DNA of 64,000 nt from Pseudobacteriovorax antillogorgiicola (GCF_900177345.1 NZ_FWZT01000005.1:298162-362161); one strand, 5' to 3'. Positions 25,274 to 34,624 are shown, counted from the first letter of the stretch. The notes: a model not told the origin generated them from the letters alone. Made by a program: numbers and translations.

Positions 25274-27218
25274 ATGAAGATGGGACGAAACTTTTTTAGG
25301 ACGGTTTTTGTGAGTCGACTCATACTCATCTTTGGCCTGTTGATTACCCTCGACCTCACAAGCTCATCATTTGCTGGTGAGTTTCGCGAGCCTACATTTA
25401 CTATCGAAGCCGATGTCCGAGATCGCTTTTTTATTAGGCAGATCAATGACTACTACATCGGCAACTTTGATGATAAGCTCCCTGCTGACGAAGTTATGCA
25501 AGTCATTCGAGATGGAGCATTCAGATTAAGCGATTATTTCTATATTGAAGCAGATCGATACTTTTACTTCGCCTACTACATTCGCAACCTCTCAGGTAAA
25601 CCACAGACAGTTTATGTGCGCTGGGGTTCTCAATTCACTGAATCTGGTGGCTACATCTTAGATCACTTAAAAAATCCTCAGAGCGCCCTCCCCCTCACCA
25701 GATTTCCCAGTGACCATGATGTGTTTTTCGGAGAGGTACCCACAGGAGATTCCTTGATTGTAGGCTTCCGCCACGGTGATGGAACTATGACTGGTAAAGT
25801 AGGAAGCGCCACTATCCGCGACCTTCACTCCATGATTGAGATCACCACTACCGAAGAGGCTATCAACGCGGCTGTTTTAGGTGTTGTAGGCATCATGGCT
25901 CTTTATAACTTGGGGATGTTTCTATTCTTTCGAAAATCCTACTTTCTTTACTACATCATATACAGCATCGCGACCTTAACTACCCTTTCCTATATCAATG
26001 GGGATTTGATTTGGAGCGTGCCCAAATTTGATTTGGAGCGTGCCCAAGATGGGTTTTTGGTCGACGGTGTCAACTATATCTTTGCTTTGGTTCTGTTATC
26101 AAAGTCTTCCCTTACAAAACAAGCATCGTATCTGGAAAACTATGGTTTTTACTATGATAGCCGTTGATGTGGGGCTTGGTTCTTTAACCATGATTTTTCA
26201 GAAGGTCGACTATATGTTTATCAGCGCTCCAGCCTCGCTGCTAGTCTGCACCCTACTGAGTATCCGTTGTGCTTGGGATCGCTATTCACCAGCAATCTAT
26301 CTTATTCTAGGCTGGAGTATCTTTTTCCTAGGCGTTTTAGCCTCTCTGATAAGTCTCAAGTCTGGAGAGTTTAATATCTTAAGTTATGGTATGGTCTTTG
26401 GCTTTGCTCTTGAAATCTGCTTCTTCTCCTTTGCTCTTGGTGAAAAGGTACGTCTGGCAGAAAGACAGGCAATTGAAGCTAATGTTCATGCTTTTGAACA
26501 ATTGAAAAAAGTATTTTACCCTCATCAAATCCAACAAATTAAGGCCGGTCGTGAACTTGAAACTACGATGCCTACGGGTAAAGCCAAAGCCTGTGTGCTG
26601 TGTTTTGATATTATTGAGAGTTCAAACATAGCTATCCCATACAGAGACCGGTTTTTAGAAGCAGGAATCAAGCGCTGCGTGAAAATTATGGACCAAGGCT
26701 ACGATGCTAGCCAGCTAACAGCTAGAGCTTATAGGATTAAAGAGATGGGAGATGGTTTCCTGTGCTCGGTAGGATTTCCCTTCGAGACCGGAGAAGAGCT
26801 AGGCATCCCTAGTTCTGCAGTTACCCTTGCAGAGGACTTCATTCGAGAGTTTCAAGCTCATGTGGATGAGCATGATCTAAGTGATCAAGTTTTCTGCTCT
26901 ATCGGTATCGCATTTGGTGTTATTGAAGGTCGCTACCCCGTTACAGGAGCGGTGGAGTACGATGTTTACGGACCAGCAGTCATTTCTGCCAATCGGTATG
27001 AACGGGTGCGAAAAGATCTATTTTCTGCTAAAAACGACTGTCATATTTTAACAATTCAAGACAAGGTTTACGACGAGTTAAGCGACGAGCAGCAAAAGGA
27101 ATTTGAGTGTCTTAATGTAGAGACTCTCAACTACAGCATCCATGGTGATCGGCGAGCTAAACTACTTTACTGGCTTGAGAGGCGCCCGTCAGGCTTAAAA
27201 CGAAATCAAGCGTCCTAA
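25274..27218 (+). pseudogene. 7TM-sensor adenylyl/guanylyl cyclase split by a 22-bp tandem duplication
   Basis: Two overlapping frames (25274-26167 and 26028-27218) together make one class III nucleotidyl cyclase. The first half has a signal peptide, a periplasmic 7TMR-DISM-like sensor domain (about residues 30-190) and the first membrane helices. The second half has the remaining helices, a coiled linker and a catalytic domain with metal-binding Asp in CVLCFDIIESS, the second Asp in MGDGFLCSVGFP, and VYGPAVISANRYE. A 22-base sequence is present twice in tandem (26004-26025 and 26026-26047). Removing one copy joins the frames exactly into 640 codons. As it stands the protein would be truncated after the first membrane helices unless translation shifts frame. 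Confidence 0.85.
26004..26047 (+). repeat. 22-bp perfect tandem duplication inside the cyclase gene
   Basis: ATTTGATTTGGAGCGTGCCC followed by AA occurs at 26004-26025 and again at 26026-26047 without interruption. Since 22 is not a multiple of three, the duplication shifts the reading frame by one base. Confidence 0.97.
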
Positions 27219-27242
27219 CCCAAAAGCACAAGCCTTAGGCCC

Positions 27243-27992
27243 TTAAATCTTAAAGCAAATAAAGATTTCTCGGTTCCCTGTGCGCCCCGCCAACCGGCAA
27301 TCTTTGGCCTCTACTTGGTGAATGCCAAGCTTATCTAAACCATGGCGCACCTGAAGCAATGCTTGTTGCCTGAGTTCGTCATCGTTAACAACCCCACCCG
27401 AGGGAATGTCTTTAGCATCCAGCTCAAACTGAGGCTTCACCAATAGGAGAAAGGTAACACCCTTGTTGGGGCACGATTTTAACATTGAAGGAAGCAAACG
27501 CCGTAATGAGTTAAAGCTGATATCAGCGACAACAAGGGAGATCTTCTCATCAATCGGTGATTCAATCCGACGAATGTCGGTTTTCTCCATTGATACAACC
27601 CGTGGATCTTGACGTAAAGACCAGGCAAGCTGATTGGTACCCACATCGAGTGCATAGACTTTGTCTGCCCCTGCCTGAAGAAGGCAATCTGTGAACCCTC
27701 CGGTTGAGGCACCCACATCAAGAGCTGTCATTCCTGGCACTTGATTCAGCAGCGAAAAATCTGCCAAAGCTCCTTGAAGCTTCCATCCTCCACGGGACAC
27801 GAACTGATCAGTCTGCCCTTTGATCCGAATCTGCGTAGAAGATTCCACCACTTGGCCAGCCTTGTCAGCTCTCTGGTCATCGACCACCACCTTGCCAGCC
27901 ATGATTAGAGCCTTGGCTTGACTATGAGATTCCGCAAGACCTCGTTCGACTAAGGCTTCGTAAAGTTTGACTTTTTGTAATTTTTGACCCAT
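27243..27992 (-). CDS. tlyA: TlyA-family rRNA 2'-O-methyltransferase (hemolysin A-like)
   Basis: About 250 residues from the ATG at 27992, the usual TlyA length; an upstream in-frame start would add 43 atypical residues. TAGGA lies just before the chosen ATG. An N-terminal S4 RNA-binding domain (KLYEALVERGLAESHSQAKA, then LIMAGKVVVDD) is followed by an FtsJ-like SAM methyltransferase domain with the motif LDVGASTGGFTDCLLQAGA, then DVGTNQLAWSL, and the catalytic-site region SFNSLR. TlyA methylates 16S and 23S rRNA; the bacterial type may also affect capreomycin sensitivity. Convergent with the cyclase gene (24 bases apart). Confidence 0.9.
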   Translation of the reverse strand: MGQKLQKVKLYEALVERGLAESHSQAKALIMAGKVVVDDQRADKAGQVVESSTQIRIKGQTDQFVSRGGWKLQGALADFSLLNQVPGMTALDVGASTGGFTDCLLQAGADKVYALDVGTNQLAWSLRQDPRVVSMEKTDIRRIESPIDEKISLVVADISFNSLRRLLPSMLKSCPNKGVTFLLLVKPQFELDAKDIPSGGVVNDDELRQQALLQVRHGLDKLGIHQVEAKDCRLAGRTGNREIFICFKI

Positions 27993-28169
27993 TTTCCTAC
28001 CGCTTAATCCTCTTTGCGTCACTTCGGTATACACAACAAAGCAAAAGATTTCAAACGGATAAAACAAGTGTAAAAATATTTCTAATGGCTTTCCCAAAAA
28101 ATCCGATCCTACCTCTGACATACCCAGAGCTTAATTCTGTCTGATGATCTCTTTTAGGAGCTAGAGCCA

Positions 28170-28886
28170 ATGTCCAAAAGTACTCTCAAGATTTTATCCA
28201 TTGATGAGAAGCGGATCACCTCTGATCTCGATAAGGCTGGTTATCGGAAGATCGGTGCCCAGATCATCCATGTTTCTTCCTATGCGGAAGCCGAGAGGAT
28301 CTTGTCAGAGCAAGAGATCAATATCCTTGTGATTAACTATGATTACAAAGAAGTCGATAGCGTAGCAACCTGCGAGCACATCAAACGCAGTCGCAATATC
28401 CCTGTGGTATTTACCAGCGTTCAGAATGTTCCAAAGAAGATTCTAAAAAAGGAACTAGGTCCTGACTTATTTATAGAGCAACCCATACCTCGCCAGTACT
28501 TCATCGAAAAGCTCCGTAACCTTCTCGATGAGCAGATCCGCGACACCGATCGAGTCACACACGGTGGATCAGTAGCATTCAATTTTGAAGGGGAAGACGT
28601 GAACTGCCCCATCCAAGATATCTCCAAGTCTGGTATTCTTCTATCCACCGAACAAAATTTGCCATCGGGCACGGTCCTCGATATGAGCTTTTCAATTCCG
28701 GGTTATAAGAAGCCAATCCGCGTGGAAGGGGAAGTGGTTCGAAAGATCGAGGCCGATCGCAAGCGAGAGCGAGCTGCTGGTCTAGGAGTCCGCTTTAAGG
28801 GTTTTAAGGGTGACTCACAAAAGAGGCTCGAAAAGTATATTCTTAAGAGCCAGAATGATGATCCAAAGCTGGTCTACTACCTATAG
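28170..28886 (+). CDS. pseudo-receiver/PilZ protein
   Basis: A 238-residue protein. The N-terminal ~120 residues fold like a response-regulator receiver, but the phospho-acceptor position is Asn (ILVINYDY) and the conserved Lys is Gln (FIEQPIP), so it is probably not phosphorylated. The C-terminal ~115 residues form a PilZ domain with both c-di-GMP-binding motifs: RDTDR (RxxxR) and DISKSG (DxSxxG). It likely senses c-di-GMP and signals by protein contact. AGGAG lies upstream of the ATG. A short hairpin follows the stop. Confidence 0.85.
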   Translation: MSKSTLKILSIDEKRITSDLDKAGYRKIGAQIIHVSSYAEAERILSEQEINILVINYDYKEVDSVATCEHIKRSRNIPVVFTSVQNVPKKILKKELGPDLFIEQPIPRQYFIEKLRNLLDEQIRDTDRVTHGGSVAFNFEGEDVNCPIQDISKSGILLSTEQNLPSGTVLDMSFSIPGYKKPIRVEGEVVRKIEADRKRERAAGLGVRFKGFKGDSQKRLEKYILKSQNDDPKLVYYL

Positions 28887-28923
28887 ATGCCAACCAACTA
28901 TATATTCTAATTTGAGATTTGCA

Positions 28924-28945
28924 AGCCTCTCATCAGGCTATTTTT
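28924..28945 (+). terminator. weak hairpin with U-tract after the PilZ gene
   Basis: AGCCT (28924-28928) and AGGCT (28935-28939), 6-base loop, then ATTTTTG. Between convergent genes ending at 28886 and 28957. Confidence 0.5.
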
Positions 28946-28956
28946 GAACTCTCGAT

Positions 28957-31221
28957 TCATGATGCAAGGTTACGACCAATTCGGTCCTCGAAATCCTTCA
29001 GAAAGTCGAGAGGATTGATTCGCCCGTCTCGAATCTTGTGATAAGTAACCATCACTTCTTTGATTTCCTCACTCACCATCACTCCTTTACCACCGACCAT
29101 CAAATCGACATTTGAGCTAAGTAAGTTTTGGACAATGATTATGCTGTCGCGATTCCAAGTAAGTTGAGTTTGTAGATTTTTAAGCCGTCGTTCGATCTTG
29201 CGCTTGATACCGCCGATTCGATCAAGTCTCTTTTTAATCTCATCCGACGATCTGCCTTTACGGGCCAGTCGCCTCTGCTCTTTCGACTTTGCTTCCTTAA
29301 AGTTCTTTGATTCCTTATCCTCAGCAGACTCCATCCGATGAAGGCGAGCCTCATTGATAGCAATTTTCGACTCAATTTTCCAATCAGCTCCAACCCGGCA
29401 AACCGTGATTTTGCCATCGTCAAATCCCAGATTGCCGGTGATCAAGCGATTGCGAACACTGACCATACCACCACCGAGAATTCCTGTTTTCGGGGCAACG
29501 ATTTTCAGGTTGCCCCCAACGATAATATTGCTATTCATCACTGACTGGCTGACAATCATATCGCCCATAGTGATGATTCGCGAGTTTTCAACGAATCCTG
29601 CAACGAGCTTGCCACGAACCTGGATCAACCCCCTCTCGGTAGAGACAATTCCACCCTTGACGGTAAGATTGCGGCCGCAGCGAACAGAAGCCTGACCTAT
29701 TGTGCCTGTGACCAATAGATTTTCAGTCACATTTACAGTCGCTCCACTTTCAATATTACCTTTAATTTCCGCAGATCCATCAAACTCTAGGTTTCCCGAA
29801 CTTAGATTCACATCACCCTTGTGTATCAGAATGGGAGAGACATCCACCAGCCGATGGCTAAACGATGGCATACCGTGAATCAGCGATACGAACCGGCCGT
29901 GTTCATCTTTTTCAACATTATCACCTGGCCTCACCTTGAGTTTAGGATCATCCTGGGTCGCATGAATGAAGTTGCCAAAGACATCAAGCCCTGGCTTGCC
30001 GTCCTCATATCGTATCTCTGCAATCACATCACCTGGATCTACCACAACCCGACTCTGAGCATCTCTCATATCAATGTCCATATGAGCATCTTGCTCAACC
30101 AAACCCGAATCCTTATAAGTCTCATAGATGTAAGGTTTGCTTCCTAGCTCAGGAGCACGCCCCGTAGCAACCACCATATTCTTTAGATCATGCTTTAAAT
30201 CGAATGCACTTAGAACCTGATCAACATGCTTATCATAGCCGGAAGCGATTCCATGATTCTTTAATTCAGCAACTAAGTCCTTACGGCTGAGAATAAAGGT
30301 TTGCGACTTGACTTTGGGATGAACGGCTTCGATCCTGGCTTCTAGATCGTTGTTTAAAAATTTGATTTTAAACAAGCTATTCTTAGGAACTTTGGCCTTG
30401 TGAATCTTTTCAACGGTCCGAGCCTTCACTTTAGACTTGCTTGCTGGCCTTCTTTGGCTCGCTTCTATAGCTAGGAGGAATACTTTGGGTAGTTCTGCCC
30501 CAAGTGCCGCAAGCCCGAACTGCTCTTCTTTCATTTCCTTCATGATATCAGGGCCTAGAAAGCTAGCTTGAGGCAACTGCTTTTGGATTTTTTTGAAAAT
30601 AGACTTCGCCTTGCTATAGAGTTCTTTAAGTCCATCTGTATCTTGGAAAAAGGAGCTATGAGCAACGTAGAGATAGGCTTCCTTCAAGCTTCGATTAATC
30701 GTTGCAGAGACATCAATGGATTGTGGAGTTTTTGTTTTCTTAGCAAACAATGGAAATGGAAGCTTCAAGCACTGGTGAGTCCATCGATAATACGCAGAGC
30801 GCAGACTTAGATCAGCAACGCTCTCATCTAGCTCCCTCTGTTTCAGCTGGGACATGATGTTGACCATGAAGCCTTCGTAGGGAGTATCCTTATCCGGAGG
30901 GTCTATTTTTCGAATCGTAGTTAGAGCCTTAGCAGAACTAGGTCCCAATTCGATAGACAGCAGCTTGGCCCCAAATCCCAGATCAAAATTAACAATTTTG
31001 TCACTTGGTGTTTGGTTCTTAAGTACCGACCAGAAATGAAGAAATTGGTGCTCGAACACATAGTAGAGGTCAATATCACCGTCATCTATGAGCTGACCGA
31101 GCTTATTTATAGTTTTCTTCAGAAAGACATGTGGGTCATTTTTTGAATCGTGGGCATGCTTGACCTGTAGCGTCAGCCGGATACGAAAGTTGCTTTGGTT
31201 GTAGCTGAGCTTGATATCCAT
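28957..31221 (-). CDS. FapA/DUF342 family protein
   Basis: A 754-residue protein of the FapA (DUF342) family. Residues ~360-600 hold the diagnostic block: VVDPGDVIAEI and GKPGLDVFGNFI, then a beta-helix of repeating strands (GNLEFDGSAEIKGNIESGAT, VNVTENLLVTGTI, RCGRNLTVKGGIVS, IVGGNLKI). The C-terminus is a charged coiled coil (residues ~620-690). The N-terminal ~340 residues are an extra, mostly helical region longer than in ordinary FapA. Family members bind polymers or act in cell-shape and envelope processes; in Vibrio a FapA-like protein takes part in glucose uptake control. Function here unknown. Monocistronic. Confidence 0.85.
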   Translation of the reverse strand: MDIKLSYNQSNFRIRLTLQVKHAHDSKNDPHVFLKKTINKLGQLIDDGDIDLYYVFEHQFLHFWSVLKNQTPSDKIVNFDLGFGAKLLSIELGPSSAKALTTIRKIDPPDKDTPYEGFMVNIMSQLKQRELDESVADLSLRSAYYRWTHQCLKLPFPLFAKKTKTPQSIDVSATINRSLKEAYLYVAHSSFFQDTDGLKELYSKAKSIFKKIQKQLPQASFLGPDIMKEMKEEQFGLAALGAELPKVFLLAIEASQRRPASKSKVKARTVEKIHKAKVPKNSLFKIKFLNNDLEARIEAVHPKVKSQTFILSRKDLVAELKNHGIASGYDKHVDQVLSAFDLKHDLKNMVVATGRAPELGSKPYIYETYKDSGLVEQDAHMDIDMRDAQSRVVVDPGDVIAEIRYEDGKPGLDVFGNFIHATQDDPKLKVRPGDNVEKDEHGRFVSLIHGMPSFSHRLVDVSPILIHKGDVNLSSGNLEFDGSAEIKGNIESGATVNVTENLLVTGTIGQASVRCGRNLTVKGGIVSTERGLIQVRGKLVAGFVENSRIITMGDMIVSQSVMNSNIIVGGNLKIVAPKTGILGGGMVSVRNRLITGNLGFDDGKITVCRVGADWKIESKIAINEARLHRMESAEDKESKNFKEAKSKEQRRLARKGRSSDEIKKRLDRIGGIKRKIERRLKNLQTQLTWNRDSIIIVQNLLSSNVDLMVGGKGVMVSEEIKEVMVTYHKIRDGRINPLDFLKDFEDRIGRNLAS

Positions 31222-31425
31222 AAAATTACTAGCAAGCCATACCGTTCACGAGACATCCTAATGATTTATCGGTACGCAAAGCCTTAATTTTATGGAAAGT
31301 GTTTTGGAACCAAGCCCTTAGAGGCTACGGCAAAGCTCTTGACGGGAAAATATGAAGTTATTATAAATATTTACTGCTTTCAGATGAACTGTGAAATAAG
31401 ATCGGCTTTGAGCTTTGAAGATCGC

Positions 31426-32487
31426 TCACTGCACCACAAGCTGGCCGCAAGCCGCTCCAATATCCTGACCTTTGCTGTATCGGATCATAACTCGGACCTG
31501 ATTTTGGTGAACGAAATCTCGGAACGCCTCTAACCTCGCAGGATCAGGTGCTGTAAAACGGGTTGGCTCGACGTCATTCAAGGGGATAAGATTAAGCTTA
31601 ATGGGTAATCCTCGCAGCAGTTCCACCAAGCGGGCAGCATGCTCTAGGGAATCGTTCACACCATGAATCACCGTATATTGGATTAGAATACTTTTCTTAG
31701 TGCCTGCGTACTGCTTCTTTAGGAAGGCTAAGACCTCTGTGATCGGCCACTTGCGATTGATCGGCATCAGCTGAGACCGCTCCCGTTCCGTGCTCGCATG
31801 AAGGCTCAATGCTAGGGTTACTTTGGGTTGTAGACGAAGGATCTCTTTAATTCCATCCAAGTGCCCCGCGGTGGAGACTGAGATACGGCGAAGAGATAGG
31901 TTTAAGCCTAGCGGGTCGTTTAGTATATCTAATGATCGGCTCACGTTTTCAACATTGTCAAGTGGTTCACCCATTCCCATAAACACCACATTTGTGATTA
32001 GGGTTCCTTCTGGGTAGCCTAGCTTTGATAGCCACCCTGGATGCTGCCTAATCCAGCTGTTGGCCATCATCACTTGGCCAACAATCTCACCGGCAGAGAG
32101 ATTTCTTTTCAGGCCCATTCGACCGGTGTAGCAAAACGTACAAGCCTGGGCACACCCTACCTGACTCGAAATACAAACGGTAACCCGGCCTCTTTCCGGC
32201 ATGAGGACAGTCTCGACCAATTCGCCATCGCCTAACTTAGCCAAAAACTTCACTGAATGATCGTAACGAGATAGACGTTCCTGATCAGCTCGAACAGCCT
32301 CCGTAGAAAACTCTACGCTCATCGTCTCTTGGAGCTTCTTTGGCAACTGAGATGCCTGCCAGGGATGCGATAAGAAAGCTTTGTAAGCCTCGCGGAAGAG
32401 GGTATCAGCATGTAAAATAGGCACAGAAAATCGTTCGCTACAAAGCCCTTGTAGTTGCTGACGGCTAAAATCGAAAAAATCCTGCAC
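31426..32487 (-). CDS. rlmN: dual-specificity RNA methyltransferase RlmN
   Basis: A 353-residue radical-SAM enzyme that methylates C2 of A2503 in 23S rRNA and A37 of some tRNAs. The radical SAM cluster motif CxxxCxxC is at Cys112, Cys116 and Cys119 (GCAQACTFCYTGRMG). VFMGMGEPLDN follows. The catalytic C-terminal Cys347 is in the conserved GAACGQL tail. Length and every key residue match RlmN. Stands alone; no partner gene next to it. Confidence 0.95.
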   Translation of the reverse strand: MQDFFDFSRQQLQGLCSERFSVPILHADTLFREAYKAFLSHPWQASQLPKKLQETMSVEFSTEAVRADQERLSRYDHSVKFLAKLGDGELVETVLMPERGRVTVCISSQVGCAQACTFCYTGRMGLKRNLSAGEIVGQVMMANSWIRQHPGWLSKLGYPEGTLITNVVFMGMGEPLDNVENVSRSLDILNDPLGLNLSLRRISVSTAGHLDGIKEILRLQPKVTLALSLHASTERERSQLMPINRKWPITEVLAFLKKQYAGTKKSILIQYTVIHGVNDSLEHAARLVELLRGLPIKLNLIPLNDVEPTRFTAPDPARLEAFRDFVHQNQVRVMIRYSKGQDIGAACGQLVVQ

Positions 32488-32654
32488 GAGCCCCTCGTCA
32501 CTAAGTCAAAACGAATCAAGAGGCAAAAACTAATCAAGTCCCTAGGAAAGTTCAAGACAAATCGTAGTGGTAAGGGGTTCGGTTGAGCCCGCGGAGCCAT
32601 CTGGTGGGATTCTAGGGGTCTATTCAGCTAGCAAGCCTTTACGACTCACTTCAG

Positions 32655-33170
32655 CTAGCCAGCCCCCTTACCTTCCTTCGCCGGAACGTCATCGATGGGA
32701 ATACCATGTCTTTTTTGCAAGGTTTCTGCCATCTTATTAAGAGAGTGGGCTAAGTCCTGTAGCTCGTCTCCCCGTCGGATGACCACCCTTTGAGAGTAAT
32801 CCCCCTTGGTGACTCCATCCACGAATCGATTGATGGAAACCAAAGGTCCATAGTATTTGTGAGTCACGTGAAATACGACAGATAGAGTAACGACGATAAA
32901 GCTCACCAGAAGTATGCCAATACGTACAGCATTTTTGTAGAAAACGTCATTGGTCACCATCTCATACTGATTCTTCGGGTCCACGATCTGGAACATTTCC
33001 ATCACATGCTGATATTGTTCGAAGAAGGCATTCAGAAACACCAGGGCGGTCAGAGCCGTGAAGGTTAATGACACCGCAATCACGTAGATGCCTAATTTCA
33101 TTTGCTTGAAAGGTTCGATCAGGACAGCCTTCAAGTTCCGGTTCGGCCTTGTTATGACATTTTTTTTCAA
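32655..33170 (-). CDS. two-TM membrane protein with HAMP domain
   Basis: A 171-residue protein with an N-terminal cytoplasmic tail rich in basic residues. It has two transmembrane segments (about residues 26-48 and 76-97), a short periplasmic loop of ~25 residues, and a HAMP domain at residues ~100-155 (YGPLVSINRFVDGVTKGDYS, then DELQDLAHSLNKM). It ends in a basic/Pro tail without a kinase, cyclase or methyl-accepting domain. HAMP-only proteins may act as partners of other sensors. Separate from RlmN by 168 bases on the same strand. Confidence 0.8.
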   Translation of the reverse strand: MKKNVITRPNRNLKAVLIEPFKQMKLGIYVIAVSLTFTALTALVFLNAFFEQYQHVMEMFQIVDPKNQYEMVTNDVFYKNAVRIGILLVSFIVVTLSVVFHVTHKYYGPLVSINRFVDGVTKGDYSQRVVIRRGDELQDLAHSLNKMAETLQKRHGIPIDDVPAKEGKGAG

Positions 33171-33356
33171 CGGTCTCTCCTAAGCTATGATCCTAGTCCC
33201 TCTTCGGTTGCCTTCCGCAAGTCTTTAGAATCACGTTACTACCCTAATGACATACACGTAAATTGCCCTCGGTCACTTAGAAACGTCTTGCCTTTTTCAT
33301 AAAACGTCTATAATTTCCTTTATTCCGTTGACTAACCATCTCTTGGAGACATAGCA

Positions 33357-33461
33357 TTGCACGGTTCTAGACATAAAAGAAAGCATTCCAAAGGTCGCAG
33401 AAAAGTAGGTCGTAAAAAGCGCAGAATGATGAGACTTCGTCGCGCATTACGCACCAAGTAA
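33357..33461 (+). CDS. 34-aa highly basic protein, bS22/AURKAIP1-COX24-like
   Basis: A 35-codon frame from TTG at 33357 to TAA at 33461, with TTGGAG eight bases before the start. The product is extremely basic, about half Arg/Lys with His (HGSRHKRKHSKGRRKVGRKK, then RRMMRLRRALRTK). This resembles the very small ribosomal proteins of the bS22/AURKAIP1-COX24 type, which are mostly Lys/Arg/His and sit in the decoding region of the small subunit. The match is by composition and the HKRK/GRKKRR pattern only. Too short for automatic gene finders. It is followed immediately by a cluster of stem-loops. Confidence 0.6.
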   Translation: MHGSRHKRKHSKGRRKVGRKKRRMMRLRRALRTK

Positions 33462-33853
33462 GGGATAATCTGAGCTACCCGCTTAGCTCAGCCCTCACGC
33501 AATTGTGGGCGACTTCCAAGATATATTTTGCCATAGCGAGGATCAAAGATCCTCGCGTTTCGGCGTCTTGCCGAAGTCGGTACGCCCCGCCTGTTCTATG
33601 GTTGCTCAAACAACCACTCAGACGAGCCATTATAAAAAACCCCAAGGCTGTAGAGATTCTGCGTGTCCTTAAAGATACCTGCCCTAATTTCCTGTACGTC
33701 AATCCAAACAAAATACGTCATTTTTTTTGCATTTCCTCACCACGCCAAGTAAATTAATTTAAGAACTCATCACAAATCATGTCACCTTGGTTTAGCAAAT
33801 GTCTGCTAGCTGTGGGTCTTTTTGTCTAAAAATTCGAACAGAGGAGTCTAGGT
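33462..33853 (+). other. 392-base region with a row of stem-loops
   Basis: No convincing protein gene. Perfect hairpins: 33471-33490 (TGAGCTA/TAGCTCA, 6-base loop), 33536-33556 (GCGAGGATC/GATCCTCGC, AAA loop), 33559-33575 (TTCGGC/GCCGAA) and 33599-33616 (TGGTTG/CAACCA). An imperfect one lies at 33491-33510. The first may be the terminator of the 34-aa gene. The rest is compatible with a structured RNA. From 33730 on the sequence is AT-rich, with a T8 run near 33720-33730, and leads to the 33854 gene. Confidence 0.5.
33536..33616 (+). ncRNA. possible structured RNA (three adjacent perfect stem-loops)
   Basis: A 9-bp stem with an AAA loop, a 6-bp stem with a 5-base loop, and a 6-bp stem with a 6-base loop follow one another in 81 bases. 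They do not fit the pattern of tRNA, SRP or 6S RNA. A minus-strand transcript would also fold. Candidate only. Confidence 0.3.
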
Positions 33854-34564
33854 ATGCTAGATTTTTTGCTAGAACTCGAGAAGGTTCTTAAGATCTGGCC
33901 TGACAATGTAAAGTGGAGCATCGTACAGATTGCCGATAAAACTAAGGCAAAAGTCCCCTACGTTGTCGATTTCTTATCCGATGCCCTCGGTAAGAGCCTT
34001 GATGTCCATGACCCTATGACGTTCAATGAAATCAATAAGGCCTTTGCGTTGCTGAAGGATCGGTATCGACCCGAGATCGAAGCCATGAAGCAGCGCGAAA
34101 AACTGGAGATCCAGTCAGCAATTGATGCCTACGACACCACTATGGCAAAGATTCGGGTGATGGAAACCACCAAGAACTGGCGTGCAGCCTATAAAACAGT
34201 GAACTATTTCTATGGTATTCATCACAAGAAAATTCCTACCGAGCTTAAAGTCAATCTTTGCAATGAATGCCTGCGTTTGGGCATCAAAGAGAAGATTAAC
34301 TTTCAAGAATTGTCTCAGTGGTTAAAGCGCGGTATCCAGCATTTGATCAGTCGTCCTAGTGGCGAAACCATCGAGGATGCCCTTGACTTTCTGGACGCTT
34401 ACGGTGACTATTTCCTTTCGGAACCCCGTGGCAAAGGTGAACACTTCCTAACAAACCTTTTCCTCATGTTAAAGCCTTCGGCAATGGAGTTTGATTTATC
34501 AGACAAGCTGAATGAGGTCGCGGGGGAGCTAAGGCTTGAGGCGGTTATGGATGTCTATCTTTAA
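33854..34564 (+). CDS. hypothetical helical protein
   Basis: A 236-residue, almost wholly helical, charged protein without signal peptide or membrane segment. GAGGAG lies just before the ATG. The N-terminus (LLELEKVLKIWPDNVKWSIV, then QIADKTKAKVPYVVDFLSDAL) might be a small HTH-type domain, and TFNEINKAFALLKDRYRPEI follows. No family recognised. It precedes the Lon-like protease gene by 60 bases with a stem-loop between them. Confidence 0.7.
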   Translation: MLDFLLELEKVLKIWPDNVKWSIVQIADKTKAKVPYVVDFLSDALGKSLDVHDPMTFNEINKAFALLKDRYRPEIEAMKQREKLEIQSAIDAYDTTMAKIRVMETTKNWRAAYKTVNYFYGIHHKKIPTELKVNLCNECLRLGIKEKINFQELSQWLKRGIQHLISRPSGETIEDALDFLDAYGDYFLSEPRGKGEHFLTNLFLMLKPSAMEFDLSDKLNEVAGELRLEAVMDVYL

Positions 34565-34566
34565 TG

Positions 34567-34600
34567 AGAGAGTCACCCGGGGGTGACCCCTTGACTCTCT
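34567..34600 (+). terminator. compound stem-loop between the 33854 gene and the Lon-like gene
   Basis: AGAGAGTCA (34567-34575) pairs with TGACTCTCT (34592-34600). Inside, GGGG (34580-34583) pairs with CCCC (34587-34590), and GTCACCC/GGGTGAC (34572-34587) offers a competing pairing. No T-run follows, so attenuation or mRNA stability is as likely as termination. Confidence 0.5.
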
Positions 34601-34624
34601 AGTTAAGTCACTGGGGAGTCCCAC

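Noticed and set aside
31339..31533. 64-residue frame crossing the rlmN 3' end
   Set aside because: Mostly antisense to rlmN.
33475..33757. Two 78-84-residue open frames on opposite strands in the stem-loop region
   Set aside because: TTG or weak starts, no ribosome site, and the region is dominated by hairpins; they oppose each other.
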